A stretch of DNA of 52,376 bases from Paraeggerthella hongkongensis (GCF_003340345.1 NZ_PPTQ01000019.1:1-52376), one strand, 5' to 3'. Numbered from the stretch's first letter, positions 34,983 through 43,011 are shown. The notes: generated by a model not told the origin, from the letters alone. A program made the numbers and translations.

Positions 34983-35590
34983 CGGGCCACCTCCGCTTTC
35001 TGGTTGTCGTTTCCGCAGTACGCGTCCTTGAATCGAGAGCGTGCACGCGCCAGCCGCGCGCGCACTGCGCCAACCGACACGTTCAACATGGTCGCAATCT
35101 GCTGCGTGGGAAAATCGTCGAGGTAGAACAGCGTGAGCACCAGGCGATCGTCAGGGGGAAGCTGGGCGATCGCGCGGCGCACGTCCATCGCTTCGTCCCG
35201 GTCGGCTCGGTGCTTTCCCCCGGCGATCACGCGAAAGTCGTCAAGAGGAACCGTATCGGCCCCGCCCCTCTCGCGGTCGTCGCGGCTTGAGGGCGCATCG
35301 GTCTGAAACGCCTCGGGAGCGTAAGGGGCTTCGCGGCTTCGCTTGTCGCGCATATCGAAGGAAACCCTCAACGCGATGCGCATGAACCAGGTTTCCACGT
35401 TGCTGCGCCCTTCGAATCGAGGGATGGCCTGCCAGGATTTGACGGCCACCTCTTGCAGCGCATCGGCCGCATCGCACTCATTCCCAAGCACCGCCAAGAC
35501 CGCTCGCCATAGCACAGGCCTGCTTCGCTCGAACAGCGCGACGAACGCCTCGCTGTCGCCTTTTCGGGCTCGTTGCATCAAATCTTCCAA
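34979..35590 (-). CDS. ECF-family RNA polymerase sigma factor
   Basis: A sigma-70 family protein with region 2 (EAFVALFERSRPVLWRAVLAVLGN...DALQEVAVKSWQAIPRFEGR) and region 4 (IAQLPPDDRLVLTLFYLDDFPTQQIATMLNVSVGAVRARLARAR), joined by a 45-residue acidic linker. No region 1 or 3, as expected for the ECF group. The TTG at 35590 was chosen because AGGAGG sits at proper spacing; a TTG at 35644 would add 18 acidic residues but has no ribosome site. Followed by its anti-sigma gene. Confidence 0.9.
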   Translation of the reverse strand: MEDLMQRARKGDSEAFVALFERSRPVLWRAVLAVLGNECDAADALQEVAVKSWQAIPRFEGRSNVETWFMRIALRVSFDMRDKRSREAPYAPEAFQTDAPSSRDDRERGGADTVPLDDFRVIAGGKHRADRDEAMDVRRAIAQLPPDDRLVLTLFYLDDFPTQQIATMLNVSVGAVRARLARARSRFKDAYCGNDNQKAEVAR

Positions 35591-35721
35591 AAGCGCGTCC
35601 TCCTCATCTTCGGCCGTTTCATCATTAGACGGCCCGGCCGGCAAAAACGTTACGCGCTTTTGCCCGGTTTCTCGAAAAAGGGCGAATACGCGAAGAATGC
35701 GGCGCGCTCGGAACCGGCCCG

Positions 35722-35755
35722 CAATGAAAAGGAGGGCCTTCGCATGAAAGCCCTC
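35722..35755 (-). terminator. Terminator of the amidohydrolase gene
   Basis: On the minus strand GGAGGGC...GCCCTCC forms a 7-bp stem, extended by TTT/GAA pairing, followed by TTTT. Confidence 0.8.
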
Positions 35756-35842
35756 CCCTATGGATTTCGGCGCCGAACCGTCCGGCCAGCAGCCGGAACC
35801 CCTTAAAGCGCAAGAAATAGAAATACCTGATCAGAACCTTTT

Positions 35843-37144
35843 CTACAACTCCCCGATGATGCGCTTCGTGCACGCGGACACCTCGGCCTTGGCGCGCTCG
35901 ACGTCGATCGTGGGCCACGCGCCGTCGCGGTACACCACGCGCCCGTCGCACATGGTCAGGCACACGTCGGCGCCATGGCCCGCGTACACCGCGTTCGAGA
36001 GCGGGTCGGTCATGGGCGCCCAGGACGGGCCCGACGCGTCGAGCACGCACAGGTCGGCCCGCGCCCCTTCGGCCACCAGGCCGCAGTCCTCGCGCCCCTG
36101 CGAGAGCGCGCCCGCGCGCGTGGCGGCGGCGAGCGCCTGCTTGGGCGAGACCGCCGCCGGGTCCTGCGTCGACCCCTTGTACAGCAGGGCCAGCAGGTAC
36201 AGGTCCTGGAACATGTCGTGGTTGTTGTTCGAGGCCATGCCGTCGGTGCCCAGGCACACGCTCACCCCGCGCTCGAGCATCTTGGGGACGGGGGCGAAGC
36301 CGCTGCCCAGCTTCATGTTGGACGCGGGATTGGCGGCCACGTGCACGCCCTTGGCCGCCAGCACGTCGATGTCCCCATCGTCCACCCACACGCAGTGGGC
36401 CGCGGTCACCGGGCCGTCCAGCACACCCAGGCTCTCGAAGTAGCGCACGGGCGTCAGGCCGCCGTGGCGCTGCTTGCACTCCTCGTGCTCCAGCTGCGTT
36501 TCCGACACATGCACCTGCAAGCGAAGCCCATGCTCGCGCGCGAACTCGGCCATGTCGGAGACCGCCCGCGGGTTCGACGTATACTCGGCGTGGATGTTGC
36601 AATCCACCACAATGCGCCCGTCGGCCGCGCCTTGGAAATTCGCGATCAGGTCGATGAGCTGCGACCGCAGCGGCAAATCGTCCAGCCCCACGTCGCCGAA
36701 CGCGATCAGCGAGTCGCTCAGGTTCATCTTGATACCCGCATCGATGGCGGCGCGAGCGCCCTCCTGCATGTGGTAGTACATGTCCGAAAAGCTCACCACG
36801 CCGTAGCGCACCATTTCGGCGCATGCCAACAGCGTGCCCCAGTAGCAATCTTGCGGGGTGATCTTGGCCTCGAACGGAAACACCGCGTCGTTGAGCCACG
36901 CCTGCAAGGGAAGGTTCTCCGCGTAGCCGCGCAGCAGCGTCATGGGCGCGTGCGCATGCGCGTTGTACAGCGCGGGAAGCAAGAGCTTTTCGCGGCCGTC
37001 GTACACTTCGCCGAACGCTTGCGCGGCGACGGACTCGGGCGGCGTGTCGCCCAAGTAGGTAATGCGCCCGTCCGCAACACCCACCCATTGATTTTCGCGA
37101 AAGTCCAGGTTATCGTCGAGTAGATTGATATTTGCAAACAGCAT
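35843..37144 (-). CDS. Amidohydrolase family protein (S-adenosylhomocysteine/methylthioadenosine deaminase-like)
   Basis: A 433-residue cytoplasmic metal-dependent hydrolase. The first metal-binding motif is LPALYNAHAHAPMTLLRG, followed by VHVSETQLEHEEC, VTAAHCVWVDDGDI and the catalytic LGTDGMASNNNHDMF. These match the TRZ/ATZ-MtaD group, which deaminates adenosine nucleoside derivatives such as SAH, MTA or 5'-deoxyadenosine, or dechlorinates triazines. A SAM-recycling role is plausible given radical-SAM enzymes such as MoaA, but is inference. The ATG follows GAAAGGGCGCGC. Confidence 0.87.
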   Translation of the reverse strand: MLFANINLLDDNLDFRENQWVGVADGRITYLGDTPPESVAAQAFGEVYDGREKLLLPALYNAHAHAPMTLLRGYAENLPLQAWLNDAVFPFEAKITPQDCYWGTLLACAEMVRYGVVSFSDMYYHMQEGARAAIDAGIKMNLSDSLIAFGDVGLDDLPLRSQLIDLIANFQGAADGRIVVDCNIHAEYTSNPRAVSDMAEFAREHGLRLQVHVSETQLEHEECKQRHGGLTPVRYFESLGVLDGPVTAAHCVWVDDGDIDVLAAKGVHVAANPASNMKLGSGFAPVPKMLERGVSVCLGTDGMASNNNHDMFQDLYLLALLYKGSTQDPAAVSPKQALAAATRAGALSQGREDCGLVAEGARADLCVLDASGPSWAPMTDPLSNAVYAGHGADVCLTMCDGRVVYRDGAWPTIDVERAKAEVSACTKRIIGEL

Positions 37145-37216
37145 GCGCGCCCTTTCTTTCGCGGACCGCATCGTGCGTAGCCCGCTTTCTATCCGTTTCG
37201 TTGCTTCAGCTTATGC

Positions 37217-37222
37217 TATCAT
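37217..37222 (+). promoter_or_regulatory. Putative -10 box of the mrp gene
   Basis: GCTATCAT contains a TATCAT hexamer 65 bases upstream of the mrp start codon. The -35 is weak (CGTTTC at about 17 bp). Confidence 0.4.
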
Positions 37223-37286
37223 GCGCGGTACGACGAGAGACGCGCCCGCCGCAGACGGGCGTTGAAAACCCAGAAAGAAGGAAGTC

Positions 37287-38132
37287 ATGGCAGAAGAATG
37301 TTCGCATGAGTGCGGCAGCTGCGGCGTGTCCGGTTGCGGCGATCGCACGGCCCAAGGTCCCTCCACCATCGAAACCAACTCCCGCAGCAACATCAAGCAC
37401 GTCATCGGCGTCGTATCCGGCAAAGGCGGCGTGGGCAAGTCGCTCGTGACCAGCCTGCTGGCCAGCCAAATGCAGAAGCGCGGATTCAACGTGGGCATTC
37501 TGGACGCAGACGTCACCGGTCCTTCCATTCCCAAGACGTTCGGCATCACCAACCCCCTGGCAGCCGACGCCGACGGCATCCTGCCGTCGCAGACGCAAAG
37601 CGGCATCAAGGTCATGTCCACCAACCTCATGCTTCCGAAAGACGATGTGCCGGTAGCATGGCGCGGGCCCGTGGTCAGCAACGCCATCCGCCAGTTCTAC
37701 AGCGAAACGAACTGGGGCGAGATCGACTACCTGTTCGTCGACATGCCTCCGGGAACCTCCGACGTGCTGCTCACCGTGTTCCAGTCGCTGCCGGTTGACG
37801 GTATCGTCACCGTGTCGGCCCCGCAGGAGCTTGTGGCCATGATCGTGGGCAAGGCCGTGAACCTGGCTCACGACATGAACGTCGAGCTGCTGGGCCTGGT
37901 GGAGAACATGGCCTACTTCAAGTGCGACAACTGCGACAAGGAGCATCATATCTTCGGCGAGCCCCAGGGCTCCGTCGTGGCAGAGCGCTACAACATCCCC
38001 GCCTACGCCACCCTGCCCATCGATCCGGCGTTCGCGCGCCTGTGCGATGCCGGCCGCGTGGAGGATTACGACGTGGACGGAGCGCTCGACCCCATCATCG
38101 CCCAAATCGAGCAGGCCTGCGCCGCGGAATAG
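37287..38132 (+). CDS. mrp: Mrp/NBP35-family P-loop ATPase (Fe-S cluster carrier)
   Basis: A 281-residue SIMIBI-class ATPase. The N-terminus is Cys-rich (CSHECGSCGVSGCG), resembling the ferredoxin-like cluster site of Nbp35. The deviant Walker A is VVSGKGGVGKS (residues about 38-48), followed by DADVTGPSIPKTFG and VDMPPGTSDV. A C-terminal CDNC (about residues 213-216) is the conserved CxxC that holds a bridging cluster between monomers. Such proteins assemble and transfer Fe-S clusters. GAAGGAAG precedes the ATG. Monocistronic. Confidence 0.93.
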   Translation: MAEECSHECGSCGVSGCGDRTAQGPSTIETNSRSNIKHVIGVVSGKGGVGKSLVTSLLASQMQKRGFNVGILDADVTGPSIPKTFGITNPLAADADGILPSQTQSGIKVMSTNLMLPKDDVPVAWRGPVVSNAIRQFYSETNWGEIDYLFVDMPPGTSDVLLTVFQSLPVDGIVTVSAPQELVAMIVGKAVNLAHDMNVELLGLVENMAYFKCDNCDKEHHIFGEPQGSVVAERYNIPAYATLPIDPAFARLCDAGRVEDYDVDGALDPIIAQIEQACAAE

Positions 38133-38175
38133 AGAACCCGGCAAGGCATCGCTAGACACCCCTCCCCAACCTCGA

Positions 38176-38228
38176 CGAAGACCTCCTCGGACGTTGCTGC
38201 AAGCGTTCGGGGAGGCCTTCTTGGTTTT
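38176..38228 (+). terminator. Terminator of mrp
   Basis: GAAGACCTCCTCGGACG pairs imperfectly with CGTTCGGGGAGGCCTTC across a short loop, and TTGGTTTT follows. 44 bases after the mrp stop. Confidence 0.7.
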
Positions 38229-38265
38229 GAGGGAGAAGCGCGGCCCATTGGACAGGAGCGACCCA

Positions 38266-38409
38266 GCCCTGCGCCGCAGCCGCCCCGAGCCGCGGACGTG
38301 CGTCGAAGGCGCCCTCCGGGCCGCCGATCCGCACCGCAGCCGCTCCCGAGTCGCCGACCCGCCCCGCAGCCGCCCTCCGGGCCGCCGTTCCGCCTCATTC
38401 CCATCGGCT
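38266..38409. repeat. Degenerate GC-rich tandem array left of element B
   Basis: Units of about 30-33 bp with cores CCGCAGCCGC(C/T)C and CCGAG(C/T)CGCCGA or CCGGGCCGCCG repeat four to five times with substitutions. The last 35 bases (ending CCCATCGGCTGCGCACG) are nearly the same as those left of element C. Confidence 0.65.
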
Positions 38410-38615
38410 GCGCACGAAAAACCGCCCTCGCTGGCAGGTTCTGACGGTTGGGGGTTGCCGAGTTGGTCGCCCTCTTCGCCGCCGCCGGACCCGTTTTGCG
38501 TTTTGCCTGATCATGGATCCTAGCTGCTGAATTGCATTTTCCCGGGCGCCCGTCCCGCCGGATCAAACGACCTCAAACCGTCAGAACCTGCCAGCGAGGG
38601 CGGTTTTTCGCGCGC
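38410..38615. repeat. Palindromic repeat element, copy B (206 bp)
   Basis: Same 48-bp terminal inverted repeats as copies A and C, with 44 of 48 positions matching between its arms. Both arms carry GGTTCTGACGG where copy C has GGTTTTGACGG in both. The interior is inverted relative to copies A and C, although the left flank matches that of C. Confidence 0.88.
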
Positions 38616-38695
38616 AATGCCTCGACGGACGCAATGCGCTGGCCGAAAACGGCCCCTTGGCAGAAGCCCGGCCCTTCGCGGCGCAGCCGCGACAA

Positions 38696-40033
38696 TCATC
38701 CACGCATCCGAAAAGCCGAAAATGTCCTTCTTCGAAGAGCAATGCAGGTAGGAACCAGCGTCGAAGCAAGCACCAGGCCAAATCCCACCGCCGAGACAAC
38801 AAGACCTTCAGTGAAAGCCAAGCCGTCGAAAAGGGACAAGCCGGCGGCGTTCGCCACGATAGCCTCCGACGCCAATACAGCGAGCATGCCCAGCAAAGTG
38901 GCGTTAACCGCATGAATAAACGCCTCCCACGCAGCAGCAGCCAACAAAGCGGCTGATCCGACGCCACTTACAGAAAGAACGGCGACATCGCGAGCGCGCG
39001 ACCTGGAAGACATCACCACGCCGGCTGCCGCGCCAACCGAGCACAACAGCACGGGACCGCCAAGAAGCAAAACGGACGACGTCCAATCCAGGCTCGTGCT
39101 CAGGTCAGCCATATCCTGCTGCTGCGCGTATATTCCCAGCAGCCCCGAAAGGGAAAATATACTTGCAGCAAAGCCAAATCCCACCATGATGGGCGTTTCG
39201 ATCGAAACGCTCGCAGCAAGGCCGTAGCAAGCGAAACGACGCGCCAGCTGCCAAACGCCTCCGCACCGCTGCGGCACAATCGCGGTCCACGCTCTCATCA
39301 ACGCCGGAAGCACAAGAGGAGCGGCAACCGCCAGCAACGTCATTATAAGAATAGGGGGATACAGCGAGCTGGACACCACGGCACCCGGATCCGCTTCGGC
39401 CATGAAAGCGGAAAGCCGGCAAATACCCACGAGCACTCCCACGAACAGCGCTCCTCGCACCCACGTCATTCCCCTACCCTTCGCTTCCCGCTCACGCAAG
39501 ATCACGATAGGCTCCGTTTTTCCCGCAAGACGGGCCCCTTTGGACCCTCCTACAAGAAACGCCCCCGCAACCGCAAGCCAAACCAACGGCATCAAAGACA
39601 CGCCTACGTCGAGCGCCGCCTGATCGATCGAACGGTAATTAGGAGAATCGAACACCCAGGGAAACAGCGGAACAAACGTAGCCGCTTCAATCAACGTACC
39701 GCATGCAGCACCAAGCACCGCGACCACAGCCAGCTGAACAAGGACCACCAAACTCACCAAGCGCGGGTCGACGCTGGCGAGTCGCCACAAGGCGTAGGAG
39801 CGACGCTGCGCCGCGACCGTCAAGTTCGCAACCGACACGATAACCGCCATCGCCGCAATAGCCGAGAACACGAGCACAACCCAACCGAGATCTCGAAGGC
39901 TTTCGCAGGTGCTCGCGGATGCGGCAAGCGAGGCGACCCATCCCCCAACATAGCCGCATGCCAACGCGACAGCAAACGCCCCGACCCATACAAGGATATG
40001 ATCGCGAAGATCGGCGAATGCGAGCTTGATCAT
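38696..40033 (-). CDS. ABC transporter permease, FtsX/MacB-like
   Basis: A 445-residue inner-membrane protein with about eight to ten hydrophobic helices. It has the layout of FtsX-domain exporters: one N-terminal helix, a short loop, a three-helix FtsX unit (VFSAIAAMAVIVSVANLTVAAQ...RLASVDPRLVSLVVLVQLAVVA), then a second half. There is no large extracytoplasmic domain as in MacB. The start overlaps the ATPase stop (ATGA). Such pairs export antimicrobial peptides or lipids, or sense them; the substrate is unknown. It is the last gene of a regulator-ATPase-permease operon bracketed by two palindromic elements. Confidence 0.85.
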   Translation of the reverse strand: MIKLAFADLRDHILVWVGAFAVALACGYVGGWVASLAASASTCESLRDLGWVVLVFSAIAAMAVIVSVANLTVAAQRRSYALWRLASVDPRLVSLVVLVQLAVVAVLGAACGTLIEAATFVPLFPWVFDSPNYRSIDQAALDVGVSLMPLVWLAVAGAFLVGGSKGARLAGKTEPIVILREREAKGRGMTWVRGALFVGVLVGICRLSAFMAEADPGAVVSSSLYPPILIMTLLAVAAPLVLPALMRAWTAIVPQRCGGVWQLARRFACYGLAASVSIETPIMVGFGFAASIFSLSGLLGIYAQQQDMADLSTSLDWTSSVLLLGGPVLLCSVGAAAGVVMSSRSRARDVAVLSVSGVGSAALLAAAAWEAFIHAVNATLLGMLAVLASEAIVANAAGLSLFDGLAFTEGLVVSAVGFGLVLASTLVPTCIALRRRTFSAFRMRG

Positions 40034-40764
40034 CTTGACACCTCCATAGCCTCAAGTATCTCAGCCGCAGTAGACCGTCCCATCTCTCGCACGATGAGAC
40101 CGTCCTTAAGCACGAGAACGCGATCGGCCAAAGAAGCAGCTTCCAGATCATGAGTCACCATCACTACCGACCGTCGCCCGTCGTTGCTAACGCTGCGCAA
40201 CATGCCCAAGACATCACGGCCGCTCTTGGAATCGAGCGCACCCGTCGGTTCATCGGCGAACACCACGTCCGCATCGCTCGCAAGCGCGCGAGCTATAGCT
40301 ACACGCTGCTGCTCGCCTCCAGACAACTCGGACGGATAGCTGTTCCACCGATCCGCAAGCCCCATATCGTCGAGCAAGGCGCGCACGTGCTCCTTCGTTG
40401 TCGATCGATCCGCCAACCGCGCAGGTAGCCATACGTTTTCGCCCGCATTCAGCGAGGGTATCAGGTTGTACGACTGGAAAACGAATCCCAGATGATCTTT
40501 TTGGATCTTGAAAAGAGAACGCCGGCTCGCTTTCGTGATTCGCTTTCCCATCACTTCGACAAAACCCGACCCGACCGACTCCAGCCCGGACAAGCAATAC
40601 AGCAAGGTCGATTTACCCGACCCGCTCGGACCGACAATGCTCACCATCTCGCCAGCATCGACAGTAAGGCTGACGCCCTTCAGCACATCAACTGCCCGAC
40701 GATTGTTTTTTCGGCCCGTATCAAACGATTTCCACACATTGCGCGCGACGATTGCAGCACCCAT
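40030..40764 (-). CDS. ABC transporter ATP-binding protein, LolD/MacB-type
   Basis: A 244-residue ATPase. Walker A is [15 protein letters not shown], the Q-loop is [13 protein letters not shown], the signature is [15 protein letters not shown] and Walker B is [16 protein letters not shown], the [10 protein letters not shown] form typical of MacB/LolD/BceA exporters. Followed by [16 protein letters not shown]. Partner of the FtsX-like permease with overlapping stop and start. The regulator gene lies 121 bp upstream; that gap is AT-rich and shows no clear terminator. Confidence 0.92.
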   Translation of the reverse strand: MGAAIVARNVWKSFDTGRKNNRRAVDVLKGVSLTVDAGEMVSIVGPSGSGKSTLLYCLSGLESVGSGFVEVMGKRITKASRRSLFKIQKDHLGFVFQSYNLIPSLNAGENVWLPARLADRSTTKEHVRALLDDMGLADRWNSYPSELSGGEQQRVAIARALASDADVVFADEPTGALDSKSGRDVLGMLRSVSNDGRRSVVMVTHDLEAASLADRVLVLKDGLIVREMGRSTAAEILEAMEVSR

Positions 40765-40885
40765 GAGCCCTCCTTAGAACAGGTGAACGAGACAGCAGAA
40801 CCCTAGAGCGAATACCTCCGCCCAAGAAAAGAACGCAATTGAAAAGATCCATTGAAATAAAACGAGCGAATATGGCTTTCCGCCC

Positions 40886-41845
40886 TTAATTCCGCATAGA
40901 GCACAATGCCTTAATCGCAACGTACACCAAGCCGCCAATAGGCCACGAAAGAAGAAAGAGCCTGTTCAACGCTGGGATGAATATCATGATCAACCCCGCC
41001 ACGGTAGCAGCGCTCATGATGACCACGAGCAAGTTCCGTTCCCGTCTTGCCCGCCGAGCCCGAGAAGCAAGATCCTCGTCATCTAAAGCCTCTATCTGGA
41101 GCTCGGTCATGCTACGCAGCGAGGTCCAATTGTATTTGGGCAAATCGCAGCGCAACGACAGCAACCGCCCACGCACCATCACGAACACGCCGACCGAAAA
41201 GAACGCCAACCCGGTCGCGGTGGCCGTCCATACGTCGGCCCACAGCACAACAGCACCCGCCAAGCCAGTCAAGATCAACCCGACGCCCGCAACAAGCCCG
41301 ATCGCCATAGCCGCACGGGACTGGCTTTTTTGATCGGCAGTATAAAAATCTTCCACGAAGGGGTGAGCCTTACGAAATTCACGACGATCGAATATCGCCG
41401 GTAAAGCAAATGCACATCCGACAGCAATCCCCAAAAACGCCAATACGCTCGCATAGCTTTGGTTGATCGCTCCTTGCACGGGCATGAACCCCGAAAAAAG
41501 AACAGCAAGGGCAATTCCCATCATGGACGCAGACAAACCTAAAGGGGCTTTCCAGGCAAACGCACGCATCGCCTGATCGTACCCCGTCACATCCTGCAAT
41601 GCCTCCACGCGAGGTACGGCGGCGACGGCCTTTCCCGGTCTTCCTGTTAGATCCCCCGAGACCAGCTCATCAAGCGTGCATTCAAACAAATCGCACATCC
41701 TGAGAAGCTTATCCATCTCGGGATACGCACGCTCCGCTTCCCATTTCGACACAGACTGGCGGCTTACCCCTAACAGCATGGCAAGTTGTTCTTGCGTCAT
41801 GTTGCGCGTTGCGCGTAGGTGTTGCATGTTAGCGCGAAAGCCCAT
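40886..41845 (-). CDS. XRE-family regulator with C-terminal membrane domain
   Basis: A 319-residue protein. Residues 1-65 form a helix-turn-helix of the XRE/Cro type (MTQEQLAMLLGVSRQSVSKWE). A linker (66-90) leads to five or six hydrophobic helices (LGLSASMMGIALAVLFSGF, YASVLAFLGIAVGCAFALP, AIGLVAGVGLILTGLAGAVVL, the last at the C-terminus). The DNA-binding domain is thus tethered to the membrane. It likely controls the downstream ABC exporter in response to a membrane signal, which is inference from context. The start at 41845 follows AAGGATGGGAT; the upstream open frame lacks support. Confidence 0.88.
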   Translation of the reverse strand: MGFRANMQHLRATRNMTQEQLAMLLGVSRQSVSKWEAERAYPEMDKLLRMCDLFECTLDELVSGDLTGRPGKAVAAVPRVEALQDVTGYDQAMRAFAWKAPLGLSASMMGIALAVLFSGFMPVQGAINQSYASVLAFLGIAVGCAFALPAIFDRREFRKAHPFVEDFYTADQKSQSRAAMAIGLVAGVGLILTGLAGAVVLWADVWTATATGLAFFSVGVFVMVRGRLLSLRCDLPKYNWTSLRSMTELQIEALDDEDLASRARRARRERNLLVVIMSAATVAGLIMIFIPALNRLFLLSWPIGGLVYVAIKALCSMRN

Positions 41846-41964
41846 ATCCCATCCTTTACCTGAAATCGAATCATCGAACAAAAGGATTCTTCGCATATGA
41901 ATCAACGCTTGCCATAATGGCGACGCCAAGACGGGCAATCAACCAACTTGCGGCTGCGTTTTTC

Positions 41965-41992
41965 TTGATAACATGACAACTTTTGGTATCAA
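41965..41992. promoter_or_regulatory. Possible operator upstream of the XRE regulator
   Basis: TTGATA-N16-TATCAA is an inverted repeat about 120-147 bases upstream of the regulator ATG in an AT-rich stretch. Could be an autoregulatory site; no match to a known operator. Confidence 0.35.
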
Positions 41993-42224
41993 ATCGCAGG
42001 TCAACAGCATAATGTACAAGCAACGATCAAAAACGATAAGCAAGATCGAACAAGGTAAACGGCTGCAGGGAGCAGCGTAAAGCACCGACTGCGCGTACGA
42101 ATCCATGGATCCAGCCTGATGCCGCAGACCCCCCAGCGTTCGACTCCGCTCAAACGGCAATTCGGCTTGCGCAAGTCAACAGCTGCACCTCCCATAAGCC
42201 AGCTTCAACATGCACCGGTTTCGT

Positions 42225-42303
42225 CTGCGCCGCAGCCGCTCCCGAGCCGCCGACGTGCCGCAGCCGCCCTCCGGGTCGCCGTTCCGCCCCATTCCCATCG
42301 GCT
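42225..42303. repeat. Degenerate tandem array left of element C
   Basis: About two and a half units of the same GCCGCAGCCGCTCCCGAG type seen left of copy B, ending in CCCATCGGCTGCGCACG at the element border. Confidence 0.65.
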
Positions 42304-42509
42304 GCGCACGAAAAACCGCCATCGCTGGCAGGTTTTGACGGTTTGAGGTCGTTTGATCCAGCAGGATGGGCGCCCAGGGAAACACAACCCAGCAGCTAGG
42401 AGCCATGACCAGGCAAAACGAAAAACGGGTTCGGCAGCGGCGAAGAGGGCGACCAACTCGGCAACCCCTAACCGTCAAAACCTGCCAGCGAGGGCGGTTT
42501 TTCGTGCGC
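42304..42509. repeat. Palindromic repeat element, copy C (206 bp)
   Basis: Terminal inverted repeats of 48 bp (44 positions matching), starting GCGCACGAAAAACCGCC on both outer ends. The interior includes CTAGGAGCCATGACCAGG, resembling a ribosome site and start codon of an Arg-rich mini-frame that runs out through the right arm. Same interior orientation as copy A. Confidence 0.88.
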
Positions 42510-42756
42510 AAGTTCCTTGTAGACGTTAATTCACCAGCAAAACTCGCTCGTTTTGACAGAAGGTCGAGCTTTCGCGGCACCGCGAAAAACTCGGTTCCAT
42601 TTCGCAGTCCATACGCATGCGCGACGCGGCGTGCCCCACAGGCCGATCGCCGTATATCGTGCTGCACCCCGTGTCCCGTGCGCATCGCGCCGCTCACGAG
42701 AACGTACGGTGAAAATTCATGGGGGGGGGGCACATTTGTGACATTTCCCCAAACAT
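42510..42756. other. Non-coding stretch with a run of ten G
   Basis: No gene is supported. The stretch contains CGCGGCACCGCG-type short hairpins and a homopolymer of ten G at 42721-42730 directly after an ATG. The region 41846-42224 on the other side of element C also holds no supported gene beyond the regulator's upstream region. Confidence 0.5.
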
Positions 42757-42791
42757 AAAAAAGCAGGCCAGGCAATCACTGCCTGACCTGC
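42757..42791 (-). terminator. Terminator of tRNA-Ala
   Basis: On the minus strand GCAGGTCAGGCA-GTGAT-TGCCTGGCCTGC (one mismatch) is followed by TTTTTT. Confidence 0.9.
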
Positions 42792-42802
42792 GTAATTAAT
42801 GG

Positions 42803-42875
42803 TGGAGCCTAGGGGGATCGAACCCCTGACCTCATGGCTGCCAGCCATGCGCTCTCCCAGCTGAGCTAAGGCCCC
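42803..42875 (-). tRNA. tRNA-Ala (anticodon GGC)
   Basis: On the minus strand 73 bases fold as a full cloverleaf. The acceptor stem is GGGGCCT/AGGCTCC with discriminator A, the D-arm is GCTCAGCTGGGAGAGC, the anticodon stem-loop is CATGG-CTGGCAG-CCATG with anticodon GGC, and the T-arm is AGGGG-TTCGATC-CCCCT. CCA is not encoded. A promoter and a terminator flank it closely, so it is a single-gene transcript. Confidence 0.97.
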
Positions 42876-42893
42876 TTCAAAAGTGCGAGGACT

Positions 42894-42921
42894 AGTATAC
42901 CCGAATCAGATCGAGGGTCAA
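42894..42921 (-). promoter_or_regulatory. Promoter of tRNA-Ala
   Basis: TTGACC (42916-42921) and TATACT (42894-42899) on the minus strand with a 16-bp spacer, about 19 bases ahead of the mature 5' end. Confidence 0.8.
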
Positions 42922-43011
42922 GCGGTTTTTTGAAAAAATTTTTGAGCATGGGCACAAGCACCCTCGAGCACTTTCGAGCGCCCTCAAGCAGCCGCACTGT
43001 GCCTCGCGCGC

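Noticed and set aside
33153-35126. A plus-strand open frame of 657 codons antisense to the anti-sigma gene
   Set aside because: Same reasoning; the minus-strand pair with ATGA overlap explains the region.
42366-42758. A 130-codon frame through element C and the G-run
   Set aside because: It spans a repeat arm and a homopolymer and its later half is not protein-like. Only its first part is of interest as the shared mini-frame.
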